Source of the DNA: Acrasis kona
Taxonomy: Eukaryota; Heterolobosea; Eutetramitea; Acrasida; Acrasidae
Direction of reading: 5' to 3'
Assembly: GCA_026419775.2 (NCBI GenBank)
Contig: JAOPGA020000234.1
Location: forward strand, 1 to 20,568
Length of the DNA: 20,568 bases
Shown: piece by piece, positions 7,325 to 18,900 of the stretch
Layout of the letters: every line of letters begins with the position of its first letter
How positions within the stretch are numbered: the first letter of the stretch is position 1
Notes under the pieces: model-generated
What the model was told of the DNA's origin: nothing
What the model saw: only the letters and a program-made list of their open reading frames with translations
Database searches by the model: none
Program-made: the position numbers and the translations under genes

Positions 7325-8860
7325 ATGGAGGTCAACACAACACAAAACCTACCAAACCCTCCCACCAATGATAACCTTAATGATACTGTTATGAATGACG
7401 TTGCTGTGCCCGCGACTGAGCCTAAGCCACAATCCGATTCTAACGAAAAAAGCAACACAACAGACACACCCATGTCCGAAACAACCACCGAACAACCTGA
7501 GCAGAAGGTAGAAAGCTCAATTGAAACATCACAAAAATCAGAACCTAAACCCAAACCAGTTCTTACATTAGTAACACCGGATAACATAACGCAAGAGCTC
7601 CAAATGAACGGTACGTTTGATAAGTGGAGAGGAGATGTTCATAATGAATTAGAACACAATGTAATTAATCTAAAAAGCACTAAACTAACCTTGTTACAGG
7701 GCATTTTTAAAAAGATTGAGGATAAAGTTTTGACCATATTACAAAACTCTACATTACTCAAGCAATATCAGCAAGACGAACTAGGAAGCATGAATAAGAG
7801 GCAGCTTCTAGAAGGACTCAAAAGAGAGATACAAAAGGCAGCAGTAACCAAAGAACTTAGACAAACCATACAAAGAACATTATACAGCGAAGGAGTCATC
7901 CCTAGTGAGATCTCACAAACGGTCGAAAAGTGTGCCATCAAAATACAAAATGAAAAGGAAGGAAACTTTTTAGAAGCAACCCAAGATGAAAAGTCTAATA
8001 TTACATCATCAAGTGCGTCTAATCAGAGTAATACATCCCGCAGCTTCAAGAGAAAAGTTGAACCTCAGCAACAAAAAAATGACATTGCTAAATTACTGGC
8101 GCCCGGTGGAGCGGTTGAGGAAGAAGATACAAAAAATGGAAATGACACACATAGTCCAACCATAACAAACAGAAAACGAGTTTTTAAGGAATTATTTGGA
8201 GACAGCAGCAGCAGTGGTGAAGAAGAAGAAGAAATTGAAAATGAAGCAAAAAGAAGAAGAACAACATCACCCGATCCATCGTTAACAACAAGCATGACGT
8301 CTCCACGGAAAAGATCATCTTCGAAGTCATCATCATCAAGTCGCCCAAACCAAGCAAAAACGCGCGTCGGTGTCAAGACATTATTTGATGCAGGTTACCT
8401 TAATGCAGGAGATAAGGTTAGTTTTCGTAGCAACAAGAAGAACAGTTCCGCAGTCATTAACGCAGATGGACTCATTGAGTGGGTCAACCCAATTGATTCT
8501 TCCGTTCAAACATTTTCGTTCGTTAGTCAGTTTTCAACAGCTGTGGATCGTACTTTAAAGCCAGTTGGAAGTTTTCAAACATCACATAATGGATGGAACA
8601 ATACATACATTGAACAAATCAAACCTGATGGATCAGGATTTGAGGATATGATACCGATTCGTGAGGTCAGAGACAGGTATCTTGCTGCCGAGGGAGAACA
8701 AGTAGTGGAGGAAGTTGTGACACAGAGTGATGGGCTCCCACCAACACAGCCTCAAGGTGAAGAAGAAGAGGCCAAAAGAAAGAGAACGCCCAGTAGCTTG
8801 TTAAAAGATAATAGTGAACTAGAGAGATACAAACAACAAGAAAGACAAAGACATAAATAA
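7325..8860 (+). CDS. RAMA-domain nuclear protein with BOD1/Shg1-like helical region
   Basis: 511 residues from ATG 7325 to TAA 8858-8860. Residues 1-84 are low-complexity (Thr/Pro/Glu-rich). Residues 85-215 read like the BOD1/Shg1 region of COMPASS-associated proteins: a helix with NGTFDKWRGDV (Met94-Val104), then helices with MNKRQLLEGLKREI and further helices ending near EKCAIKIQNEK. A linker with Ser/acidic runs and nuclear-localisation-like clusters (EAKRRRTTSP, SPRKRSSS) follows. Residues 347-430 match a RAMA domain: VGVKTLFDAGYLNAGDKVSF, an ADGLIEW strand, a TFSFVSQFSTAV segment and a closing NGWNNTYI (Asn422). RAMA domains occur in restriction/methylase proteins and in MPND, where binding to N6-methyladenine DNA has been reported. 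The C-terminus is charged. A chromatin role is well supported by domain content; the BOD1/Shg1 assignment is less certain than RAMA. Confidence 0.85.
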   Translation: MEVNTTQNLPNPPTNDNLNDTVMNDVAVPATEPKPQSDSNEKSNTTDTPMSETTTEQPEQKVESSIETSQKSEPKPKPVLTLVTPDNITQELQMNGTFDKWRGDVHNELEHNVINLKSTKLTLLQGIFKKIEDKVLTILQNSTLLKQYQQDELGSMNKRQLLEGLKREIQKAAVTKELRQTIQRTLYSEGVIPSEISQTVEKCAIKIQNEKEGNFLEATQDEKSNITSSSASNQSNTSRSFKRKVEPQQQKNDIAKLLAPGGAVEEEDTKNGNDTHSPTITNRKRVFKELFGDSSSSGEEEEEIENEAKRRRTTSPDPSLTTSMTSPRKRSSSKSSSSSRPNQAKTRVGVKTLFDAGYLNAGDKVSFRSNKKNSSAVINADGLIEWVNPIDSSVQTFSFVSQFSTAVDRTLKPVGSFQTSHNGWNNTYIEQIKPDGSGFEDMIPIREVRDRYLAAEGEQVVEEVVTQSDGLPPTQPQGEEEEAKRKRTPSSLLKDNSELERYKQQERQRHK

Positions 8861-8861
8861 A
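8856..8861 (+). terminator. Polyadenylation signal overlapping the RAMA-gene stop codon
   Basis: AATAAA at 8856-8861 contains the stop codon TAA (8858-8860), the same arrangement as at the transporter gene. Any plus-strand 3' UTR must run into the convergent CIA2 gene. Confidence 0.4.
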
Positions 8862-9449
8862 TTAAGAATGTATGATACATTTATCAACAACACTGAGTAG
8901 TTTTGAGTTCTCTAATGCGGCTGCAACTCTTTCCTTGTCGTTTAGTTGTCTGTTTACGGCATTTTCTGACTCGTGGGAACCTTGTGATACCTTAATGTCT
9001 ACTTTGTATGTTTTGGGAATGGACCGAAGTAACTTGACCCTTATGCACAAACCAATTAATGTTGCCATTGAACAATGTGTGATGGTGGGCGTGAATTGTA
9101 CCGTGATGGTTTTTGTGAGTTGATCAATGTTGATGAGGGAGTGTTGGGCTACTTTTAGCTGCTCTAATGTGAGAGGATGTTCAGGGTCTTTGATGTTGCG
9201 TAATAAATCATAGATCTCTAGTTCATCAATTTCTTCATCCTCTTCGCTATCTGCTACTTCGTCCTCATCTATTGTTCCAATTTCCTCTAATGGCTTTTTA
9301 ATGTACTTTGGTCCCAGAATTGAGTTAAAAAGTTGTTCTGCATTCTGGTCGTCTTCCGTTACAGTATTTGGGGTTCTTCTTGTTTCTCTTTTTATTGGTG
9401 CTACATCATAGACCTTTGGAGAAGGGTTGATGAGGTCTCCAAGATCCAT
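8862..9449 (-). CDS. CIA2: CIA2 / MIP18-family cytosolic iron-sulfur targeting factor
   Basis: 195 residues from ATG (9447-9449) to TAA (8862-8864). CIA2 (FAM96/MIP18, AE7 in plants) works with CIA1 and MMS19 in the cytosolic iron-sulfur assembly targeting complex that delivers 4Fe-4S clusters to DNA polymerases, helicases and other apoproteins. The N-terminal 75 residues are variable and end in an acidic run (about 61-76). The MIP18 domain follows: IYDLLRNIKDPEHPLTLEQL (79-98), FTPTITHCSMATLIGL (119-134) with the conserved reactive Cys126, VKLLRSIP (138-145), then GSHESENAVNRQLNDKERVA (157-176) and ALENSKLLSVV. This is near-canonical across eukaryotes, and the length is only slightly above the usual 155-165 because of the N-terminal extension. 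It is tail-to-tail with the RAMA gene, with one base between the stop codons. Confidence 0.97.
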   Translation of the reverse strand: MDLGDLINPSPKVYDVAPIKRETRRTPNTVTEDDQNAEQLFNSILGPKYIKKPLEEIGTIDEDEVADSEEDEEIDELEIYDLLRNIKDPEHPLTLEQLKVAQHSLINIDQLTKTITVQFTPTITHCSMATLIGLCIRVKLLRSIPKTYKVDIKVSQGSHESENAVNRQLNDKERVAAALENSKLLSVVDKCIIHS

Positions 9450-9619
9450 TTCAAAATTATAATTGATTCTTTACAAAATGTTAGAACATTTACATATTCA
9501 ACGAAGACACCGCAGAGGGATTTGATACATTCCCTTTTATGAGAAGAACGAAATAATGATTGTGAAGAACAACAAGAGAAATTGTGTGTTCACACAAAAT
9601 TAGAATTAAATTACAATGC

Positions 9620-9769
9620 CTATTTTGGATATGTCTTGCCTTTAACAGAATTGATAGCGGACTGGTCAATTTGATTCAGAACGTATAGACCCAATACAAA
9701 ACCTCCACCAAAGACTGCACAGTGTCTGTAAATTAAGTACAAAATAACTAGGATAATTGCAATGGACAT
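9620..9769 (-). CDS. 49-residue membrane microprotein, STMP1-like
   Basis: A short frame from ATG (9767-9769) to TAG (9620-9622), with an in-frame TGA nine bases upstream of the ATG, so this is the only possible start. The protein opens with a hydrophobic segment (MSIAIILVILYLIYRHC), continues with a glycine-rich hydrophobic stretch (AVFGGGFVLGLYVLNQID) and ends in a short basic hydrophilic tail (VKGKTYPK). The G-x-Y-x5-D pattern of GLYVLNQID aligns without gaps to GMYLAQNYD of animal STMP1 (short transmembrane mitochondrial protein 1), and tail position and total length are alike (47-50 residues). STMP1 sits in the inner mitochondrial membrane near respiratory complexes. It lies divergent from the giant gene at 9939. 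The alternative is a chance frame; the similarity is short, so confidence is moderate. Confidence 0.5.
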   Translation of the reverse strand: MSIAIILVILYLIYRHCAVFGGGFVLGLYVLNQIDQSAINSVKGKTYPK

Positions 9770-9938
9770 ATTTGGATTTCAACCTCCGGGGAATTATAGT
9801 TCCGCTGACCCAATGACCATCGTTTCCTTTGAAAAATATCCCATAAAGCATCAGCCACGTTTTTGACTTTCTCTCGAAACACAATTCAACAACGAACAAC
9901 CAAGGGGAGATATAGTATTCAGTCCCTCTGTTAGCTTG
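9770..9938. promoter_or_regulatory. Probable bidirectional promoter region, 169 bp
   Basis: This gap separates the divergent starts of the microprotein (9769, minus) and the giant gene (9939, plus) and must hold both promoters and 5' UTRs if both genes are real. I cannot point to a specific TATA or initiator element. The giant gene frame is open back to 9867 but without another ATG, so 9939 is the first usable start. Confidence 0.4.
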
Positions 9939-12900
9939 ATGGATTATATAAACACAGTTTTCAGGCCAAGAAATGTCAGAACGGCTGAAGAGAACAGTCA
10001 GGGTAGCAATATCAGCGCATTCACAGACTACTTTTGCGAATCGAAACTCAAAACAACGGTGTTCCAACCAAGTGTGGAATTCACGTTGATGGATTTAAAC
10101 ATTAATACCGCAACCATTCTGAAATGCATATCGAGTATGAAAGTTGACGATACCATTCCAATATACATACGCGCTCAGAATGCAGGAATTCTGCTGACCT
10201 TGCTCAAGTCAGGTAATCTCTTGGTGTCCACATTTGAGGCTTCATTCCTAAAGGAAAGTATAACAAAAGCACCTTGTGCCTTAAAGTGCGTCCTACCAGC
10301 AACAGCAGTAGAAATAGAGAATAGCAAAGTGCAGGATACCGACTTTATGGAAAAATTCGCTAAAATTCTTCATTCATCAACGGGTGACTCATACAAAGAC
10401 ACAGCTACAACAATCAAGAGATCAGGGGTAAGTTCATTTGGTTAATATCTACTAACTCAAAAAATAGGCGGAACTTCTTGACGAACAAGATTCAAAAGAC
10501 CCAAAGTATATTATCACATGGCTCCTTGCAGCGATATCGGGCAAGTCCGGTCCTTCCCAGAATTGCATAAGAGTAACCAAGACAATTCATGACTACGTTG
10601 TAGGCAACATCCGTAGACACCCCTCATGGTTAATAATCAAAGTTGCCCTACAAACTGCATACATTAGAAAATATGGACAAGAACAAGGTACATTACTGTA
10701 CAAGTTGAGCATTTTAGAGTTTCATACATACATCTGCAAGAAGAAATTACAACGCCTCCAGGACGATTGTTCGGACGTGCCTTTGCAGATGATCATGAAG
10801 GTTGCCAAAAGAATGAAGAAATTAGACGCTTTATTGAACAATAAACAAAAAGTGGGACTGTTGCAGTTAGCAAATGAGATTCTGAAGAGTGCGGAGGTGG
10901 TTGTAAGCAAAATACAATGTGCTTTGGAGCAACACTGGAGTAAAATACGGAAACTAGAAGAAAGTAATACATTAATAAATTTTGTGCCCTCAGACAGTTT
11001 ACATGGGGATTACAATTTACAATTAAACTCATTAACAAAGCATTTGATGAAGGACTCTCAACTATCTGACGAGACAAATGTTGCCCGAATGGATTTGCCT
11101 CCTCAAAATAATGACATCATACATTGCTTTGAGAAGAAAATACAAGCACTAAAAGTTGATATCTTGTCTGAATCGCATTTAGATCTCTCTTGGGCTGACA
11201 CACAACGTGTTTTAGATTTGCCTACTTTAACAGAGTTTATGGAATATGTTAATGAAGCAGAAAAAAAAAATCGTGACAATGCAGAGGCATGGAGCGCCAC
11301 CATTCTTACCTCTTTTTATAATGTCATTATCAATGATTGTTTGAGTGTTATTAAATATCCATTGTTGAAGGACCATCGTGTTGGGCTCGACATTAGTATA
11401 TTAGGTCATTTGAAATTACCTTTCAAACCGCAAATGATTATGCTCAAGCAGATAGAAGATTATGTCACAGAGAGAAATCAAAAGGCAAGATATCCTTCGT
11501 TGATTGAAACACTCAACATCGACGACAAAGACATTGAAACGTCCTTTGCAGTCAGGTACTGCTCACAGAACTGTGAGATGCAGAACATTAAGAAAAAAAT
11601 ATTGGAAGAAGCAAAGGACAGTCGTGATCGACATATGAGAGAAATAGAAGCTCAAAAGAAACAACACCAAGAACTACGCAACAAGGAATCACAATTAAAC
11701 TGCAACAATGACAGCTATAAAGTACACTCCCCATATGCTTGCATCAAATGTAGTTTAAAAAGTACCTTAAGCCAAATGAAAGGCACTATACATGAATGGC
11801 CACTTCCAGGTGACCAGGACAAGGATGACAGGAACAAGAGCAATGCAATCGTATTTGAATTGCAAACTCCAGAACAACTAGCCAATCTTCGTGACCTTCT
11901 CTACATAACAATGTTTGAACTATGTGGCCGTTCATATGAATCTGATAGTAGACATACTGAGGTATCTCTGACTGAATATGCCCCGTTTCTACATCACTGG
12001 CTTGGTCATCAAGTACGAGTTTCCATGAGAAGCATAACGAAAGGGATCAGTGGTGAGGTTGACATAATCTACCCATTGCAATCTTTCACAGCCCCGCATG
12101 GATTGAGGTATAGGTTATCAGATTCCGAGTCTTTAGAATGCGTAGTACCAATCAAAGCTGATATATTCGGAATGTGCGTCATGAACATCACAGATAAGCT
12201 TGGTACTTCATTACAATATATGGTGGACGGATCGCACAATGAAAATCAAGTCATCTCTAAACAAAACGAATGTCCATCAGTAATCTCAACATCAGAGTAC
12301 TTGGCGTTCGGTAGTTTGACACCAGAAAAGAGATTACAATGGAGGAATTTGATTGCAATCCTTGAGTCTCGATCTATCAATTTACGCGATCAAGCATCCT
12401 ATGCATTAATTTGTCAAGCCATTTGGGAAGCTGGTACACCTGGAGAGACTTGGCGTAGAGAAGCTCATTGTGAGATTATTCATATGGAAAAGATCCTCTT
12501 GAATATTTTGACGGAAACAATAATTAGATTTTCTGAAAACTGGAATGAGGTCGGAGTGATGTTGATTGTTGTTACAGTTGCTTGTCGTTTATTAGAACTT
12601 TCTGATGACAATTCAGAAACAACAAAAAATATATCCAAACTACTCTTAATGTGTAGAGATTATGTTTTCAGATGGAAAGATCGCATTGAGGACACATTAC
12701 ACAAAATGGATGCCCAACAAGATCCCGAAAGAATAGTCAAGTTGAGAGCCGACCTATCCAAGATATCTGGTTGTGGCGTCCTCACTTATCACGTCAGCAA
12801 ATCACTACGTCATCTTGTTGTAAGGGATCAAAGTGATTATTTGAAGTTTATGAAATTGAGAAAAACAATCATTGATAATAAACATAATATGGGTCATCAT

Positions 12901-15900
12901 CTATCATGGAGAGTTGACAATTGTTCCTTGAATATGCAGCAATATATACATCATCAGATTGATTCAAATCCATCATTTTTGAATCATTATGTAAGAGATT
13001 TATGGGCCGATTCAACTCAAGGTCAATTTAGTACCTGGAAACGAACAGGAACTTGGTACAGTTCTGATTTCAAAACTGACTTTAGCGGAAATACCTCTGT
13101 ATTACAGGTCAATATTTTTAATGGAGATTTCCTGGTCGATGGGTATAGGTCGAGCCGTCTTAATGACAACATTAGAGTTCACGCCGATTACTTGAGGACG
13201 TTCGATAATCAAATTGTGTTCGAAGTTCAGAAGGCTAACGAACCTAATAAGTTTGTTACAACACATACTTTTCACTCTTCATACCTGACATTTAATTTAC
13301 AAGATGATCATCTCAATGTAGAGGAGAGAAATGAAGAAAGCGGTGAACGTCGTCGACTAATACCACATTCATGGCTCATTGATGATTTGCCACATCATAT
13401 GATACATGGCTATACTCATTGGCTCTTTGAAACTCATCAATCCAAAATCATAGAGTTTAGACCAATGGGCAATTCTATATTTGATCAAGAACAAGTCGTA
13501 GACTATGAACTAAAACTGGATGAGAACTATGGATCGGTCCTATATCATGTAAAATCTCCATCAAAGTTATTAATCGATGTGAACAGCAAAACTCATAAGT
13601 CTATCGTTGATGATTTGATGGATCGATTGGAACTAGAAGAACATATACACATTTTCTTGGATACTTCAAATAGTCAAGTAACCATAGACCTTCCTAGATT
13701 GAATCTGCAGTTTATCGTAGATCAAGAAAAACACTTGTTACGATCCAGAGAATACTTTGGAATGTACATTAGTCCACGGCAGTACATTGAAACCTTAATC
13801 GGTTTAAAAAGTGGTTTACTACTAGTTGATGACTCCGACAATCAGTTGCTGGTTATACCCAACGGAGAGGTAATTGTAGAAGAGGGATATGGCGGTCACC
13901 AATCGGTATCCATTGAATTGGAATCCTTAAACAAACCTTCCAGCTACGTATTCAAAATTGATTCTGATTTGAACCAGTTAAGAGCGAGTTCGATTGATGG
14001 GAAATTGATGCTAGCAAACTTACATGCATCTACTTCTCATTTTCTACCGGATCCATTCAATAATGTATGTGGTTACGAACAAGCGCTGCAACTGTTACAA
14101 TCGTGTCATTCGTCAAGTCCGCTCAACCAAGCATCCCTTACAATACTTAGCAGTATAGCTGCATATTCACCTACTTACAAATTGATTCATTCTGGTAAGG
14201 CACGGTTGGAAGTATGGCCAGAACATCTTCCGTCTGTGGTTGCCTTGGATGCATATGCTCCTCTCTGTATCGATATTATCAAAAAAAGTAACAATCTATC
14301 TAAACTTTTCAATAATGGTCATGCCTCAAAAATCACTATTGATTTCCAAATCGATATTACAAAGAAAAGATACTGGGAGAATTATGATTACTATGGTCCA
14401 GGTGGCCATTTGCAAAATGCACATCAATTCGCAATCATGGGCGAAAGACCAAAAAAGACTTGTCACAAAGCACGTCATTATTTTAAAAATGAAATGTCGC
14501 ACGTCGCTAATATATCAGAAATTCTTTTAAAGAACAAAAAGTTTACTTTTGAATGTTGTGAAGATATTTATAACTGGTTATCTTGCTGCAAGGAAATTAG
14601 TGCTGAACCATTCAATTTCGATGACTTTACAATGTGGGCAGACATGAGTCCCAAAAAGCATTTCATTGCCTTGTATAAATTGACCACCGATCCAAGGAAC
14701 ATTAACCAGTTGTTATTCTGCTTAAGTTTCTTAAGCTTTACACACGCATCAGATATAAGATATTTGACATCACTAGCAGTTCTGGCTGTTTATTCAAAAA
14801 ATCACTATATCGAACTGAAATCAGATGCTTCGACGTTCTCACCCTGTAACGGTTATCAGTTCAAACCAGATGTAATCAAAGAAATGATATATTCTAACAG
14901 AGAGGAAATGCCATTGAACTTCAAAGAAGGCATTAAGAAACAATCATGGGAAAAAGAGTACCAGTACGCAAACAGATGTCTGCTGCAATACTCAGAAAAG
15001 ATTGAACAAATTTCTAAAGAACATGCTTCAAAATTATCTACGCAATGGAATCAATCAAAAACAGAGCGCGTTAACTTCGATAACTCAAACATCAAAGCAT
15101 CTGCCTTAGCTGCGATCAATAATAATGTTTATAGTTGGTACCATAACTATGAATTGAAACGATTCATACAAGAGATCCATGCTGACATAAATAAATGTAA
15201 AAAACTAATATTGACTGTGCCTTCAGTGAAATTTAATATGTCATACGATGATATATGCTATGCATCAAACGCAACAAGTATACATCCAAGTCCAGGTTTT
15301 AAACTCAATCTAGATGAAGCACCAGTTTCACTTTCAGATGCAGAGGAATTGTATCACAACATTCGACCATCATCATTTGACCAAAACCATAACAGTGATC
15401 AATTAAATATGAACGAAGTGGACTTATGCATCGATTCAACCAGTGAAGTCGGAAGACACTTTCAAAAAAATTTAAAAGAGAGTTGGAATGCTTATGTAGG
15501 TGGATACAACAGTCCTAAATGGTCTAATATCCAAGTACCACACGATATCCAAGATATTGTCAAGAATTGTCGAGAAGCTTTGGGCAACAAGATAGATGAC
15601 ATGATTTCAACAATCAAAAATAGCTGGTTCTGTTCATCTAAACCTACTCCTGTAAACTCAGCCATGCAAAAAGCTGGATTATGGCCCAGATTCACAATTC
15701 TTTCTATTCTACAACAAATCAATCCTTCTACTTCTGAGTGTGATTCGGAAGATGTAAAGTGTTACATCGGTGCTTTAGCTGTGCTCATAACCAAAAGACA
15801 ACGCATGGATAGATGTCAAACTTACATTCAATCTAATAACCTTAACGAATTAAAAAAGGAATTGTTCTACGAAGATCATACCAATTGGATACCAAGAGAC

Positions 15901-18900
15901 TATCCAGAATGGTTATTATTAGAAATAGAAAACAAGTTTATAATCAGACCTATCCAAGCCGAAGTGGCTTTGAAGATGATGAAAAGCGAAACAAACATGA
16001 CATTACAGTTGAACATGGGAGAGGGTAAAACATCAGTGATTGTTCCCATACTAGCAGCATCGATTGCTGATGGATCAACATTAACTCGTGTTGTTGTTCT
16101 AAAATCTCTACTCAGGTTCTCTCATGAAAGTTTACAACAAAAATTAGGTGGTATCCTACAACGCAAAGTACATTTGATACCATTTCAAAGAGATTTTAAA
16201 CTTGATCAATCTGATTTGCGAAAGATGATGTCCATTTATGAGGACTGTCGTATGAATAGAAACATCATCATTACAGTACCCGAATACATTCTTTCATTCC
16301 AGCTCATTGGATTAGAAAGATCGAGCAAGAAACAAGGCATTGCGACGATGCTTCTGGAACACCAAAAATATCTTGATAAACACACTAGAGATATTTTGGA
16401 CGAGTCAGATGAGATTCTTCATTACAAGTATCAACTTGTGTATACAGTTGGAGGACAAGAGAATTTAGATGGTGGCGAACTACGCTGGAAAGTATCAGAA
16501 CAAATTCTAGATATCACTTCAAAGTTTGGAAAAGAATTAGCTGAGAAATTCCCAAAAGATGTAGAGTACTTTGAAGCGGAATCAAAGGGTCAATATCCTA
16601 TTTTGAGATTCATACAATCAGAGGCTGGAGAAGCTTACAAATGGTTGTGTGATAAAATTGCAGAGTATATTGTAAAGGGTCACAATAAGAAAATAAAGAT
16701 ACCGGAAGTTCCTTCTGGATCTTCTCAGTTAGTTCAGTTCATGACTGAGCCAACAATCGATACAGATTTGATTAATAAAATAAAAGAGATGATGACTGGG
16801 GACAACACAGTTTTTTATAAGACGATAATGATCATCCGTGGATTGTTAGCATGTAACATTTTATTCTTTTGTCTTACCAAAAGATGGAGAGTCAATTATG
16901 GCGTCCATCCAAAAGGAAAAGTAAGAATGGCCATTCCATTCCGAGCAAAGGATGTCGCATCAGAAAGAACTGAATTTGGACACGCTGATGTCGCAATTGT
17001 ATTGACTTTATTGAGCTACTACTACTCTGGTATCAGTAATAGTCAGATGGAAGAATGTTTTGATTATTTGAACAAACTACATTCTAAGCAACAAGAATAT
17101 TCTGAATGGGTTACCAACACAGGTCAAGACGATATATCAATTACATCGCTTGATGGAATTAATTTACTCGATCAAGTTCAACGCAAACGAGTGTTCGAGT
17201 TGATGACAAAGAATACACTCGCGATCAACTTCTGGTTATCCAATGCTGTTTTTAGAACAGAGTCAAAGCAATTCGAAAAGAAGATGGTTTCATCAGGATG
17301 GGATTTAGCAAAACTCAAACCTTCTGGTCACTCTACAATTGGCTTTAGCGGCACTAACGATACTCAGTTACTACTCCCCACTTCCATCAAGCAAAACGAC
17401 CTGCATCAGCTACTATCAACAAATGCCGAGAATGTCTACAATTTGTTACAACACGAAGGTTATATAAAATTACCTCCTAACGTACGTGCAACTGAATTAT
17501 TAGATAATATCCAAGAGAAAATTCTATTGGATGTTGGAGCACTCATGTTAGAACTCGATAACGCATCTGTTGCGGAGTATTGGTTACGCATTTCCAATTC
17601 CGATCAAGTACTAGCGGCAGTTTATTTTGATAAATATGATCAAGCAGTGGTAAGAAGTCGCTCTGGAATCATCGAACCATTATCTACATCGCCATATCTC
17701 AAACAATTGGACAAATGCGTAATTTATCTTGATGATGCACATTGTAGAGGAATCGATCTGAAGTTCCCTGCCAATGCAACTGCAGCAGTGACTCTTGGNA
17801 AAGGCATTACAAAAGATAAGTTTGTACAAGGTTGTATGCGTATGAGAGGATTGGGACATGGTCAAAATGTCACCTTTTATGCAAGTAATGAAGTACATCA
17901 TCAGATCTCAACAATGAGTGATGAATTCACTACAAAGGCAGTCATACTATGGGTGTACTCCAATACCATCAAAAGCATCAAAGATGGATTTATGCAATTT
18001 GCAATGCAGGGCATAGGATACCACCGTAGAAGAGATTTATGGGAAAAGATTTCGGATGGCGCATCACTTACTGACTTAGCATCATGGAGCGAAAAATATA
18101 CTGAACCAAGCGCGCCTACTCTACAACAATTATATGGACAAGAAAGAGTGAATGAAAAAGTACCTATAATCATTCAAAAACAATTCTACCGCCAAGCAGA
18201 ATCAGTGTTGGATAGGAACACCTTTGAGAAATTAAGTCACCCTGTTGTTGATCACTGTGTCACGTATGTGTCGGATATGAGTCGATTTGCACACTTGTTG
18301 GATGAAGAACAAGAAAGAGAACTTGATCAAGACGAAGAGGAAGAGCAGAAAACGGTGAGACCTAACGCTGTAACTCCGCACGATCCAGAAGTAGATCCAA
18401 GACTAATTACACTAGTAGTTGGTGGAACAACTACTGGCATCCCTGCGTTTGATACCTTGTCAGTAGACATGAAAGACACTTTGTTTGAAAAGAAATTCGA
18501 AAGTAGAGGGTGGAGCCCTAAGATTATGTGCTCAAGTGGTTTCGCAAGGGTGGTAGATAAGAGTGAATCAGAGAATAGTAGTGACTATTTGAGACCAGTT
18601 CGATATGTAGTAAAAGTATGTGATGATGAGTGTAGTGAAATCAAGTACTTGTTGTTGATAAGTGCACACGAAGCCAATCATCTCTTGTTCCATTTTAAAA
18701 ATAAGAACATACAGCTACAAATGTTTCTTCCTCGCATAAGACCAAAACAAAGGATTCTTATCAATGAACCATGTTTAAATAGACCACACGGAAGATCATC
18801 CATTGAAATACCAACTGAATTATTGGCTCAGCTGTTCATGCTATCTGGCACATTATATTATGATAAAGACAGCGATGAAAGAGAGAAAGTATGTAATTTT

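Noticed and set aside
8065-8376. 103-codon minus-strand frame opposite the RAMA gene linker
   Set aside because: Its Ser/Val/Leu-rich runs are simply the complement of the acidic and Ser-rich repeats in the plus-strand gene.
9666-10067. Minus-strand 133-codon frame across the giant gene start
   Set aside because: It overlaps the spliced first exon, which has clear DUF6606 similarity, and has no family features; the real minus-strand candidate here is the 49-residue frame in another phase.
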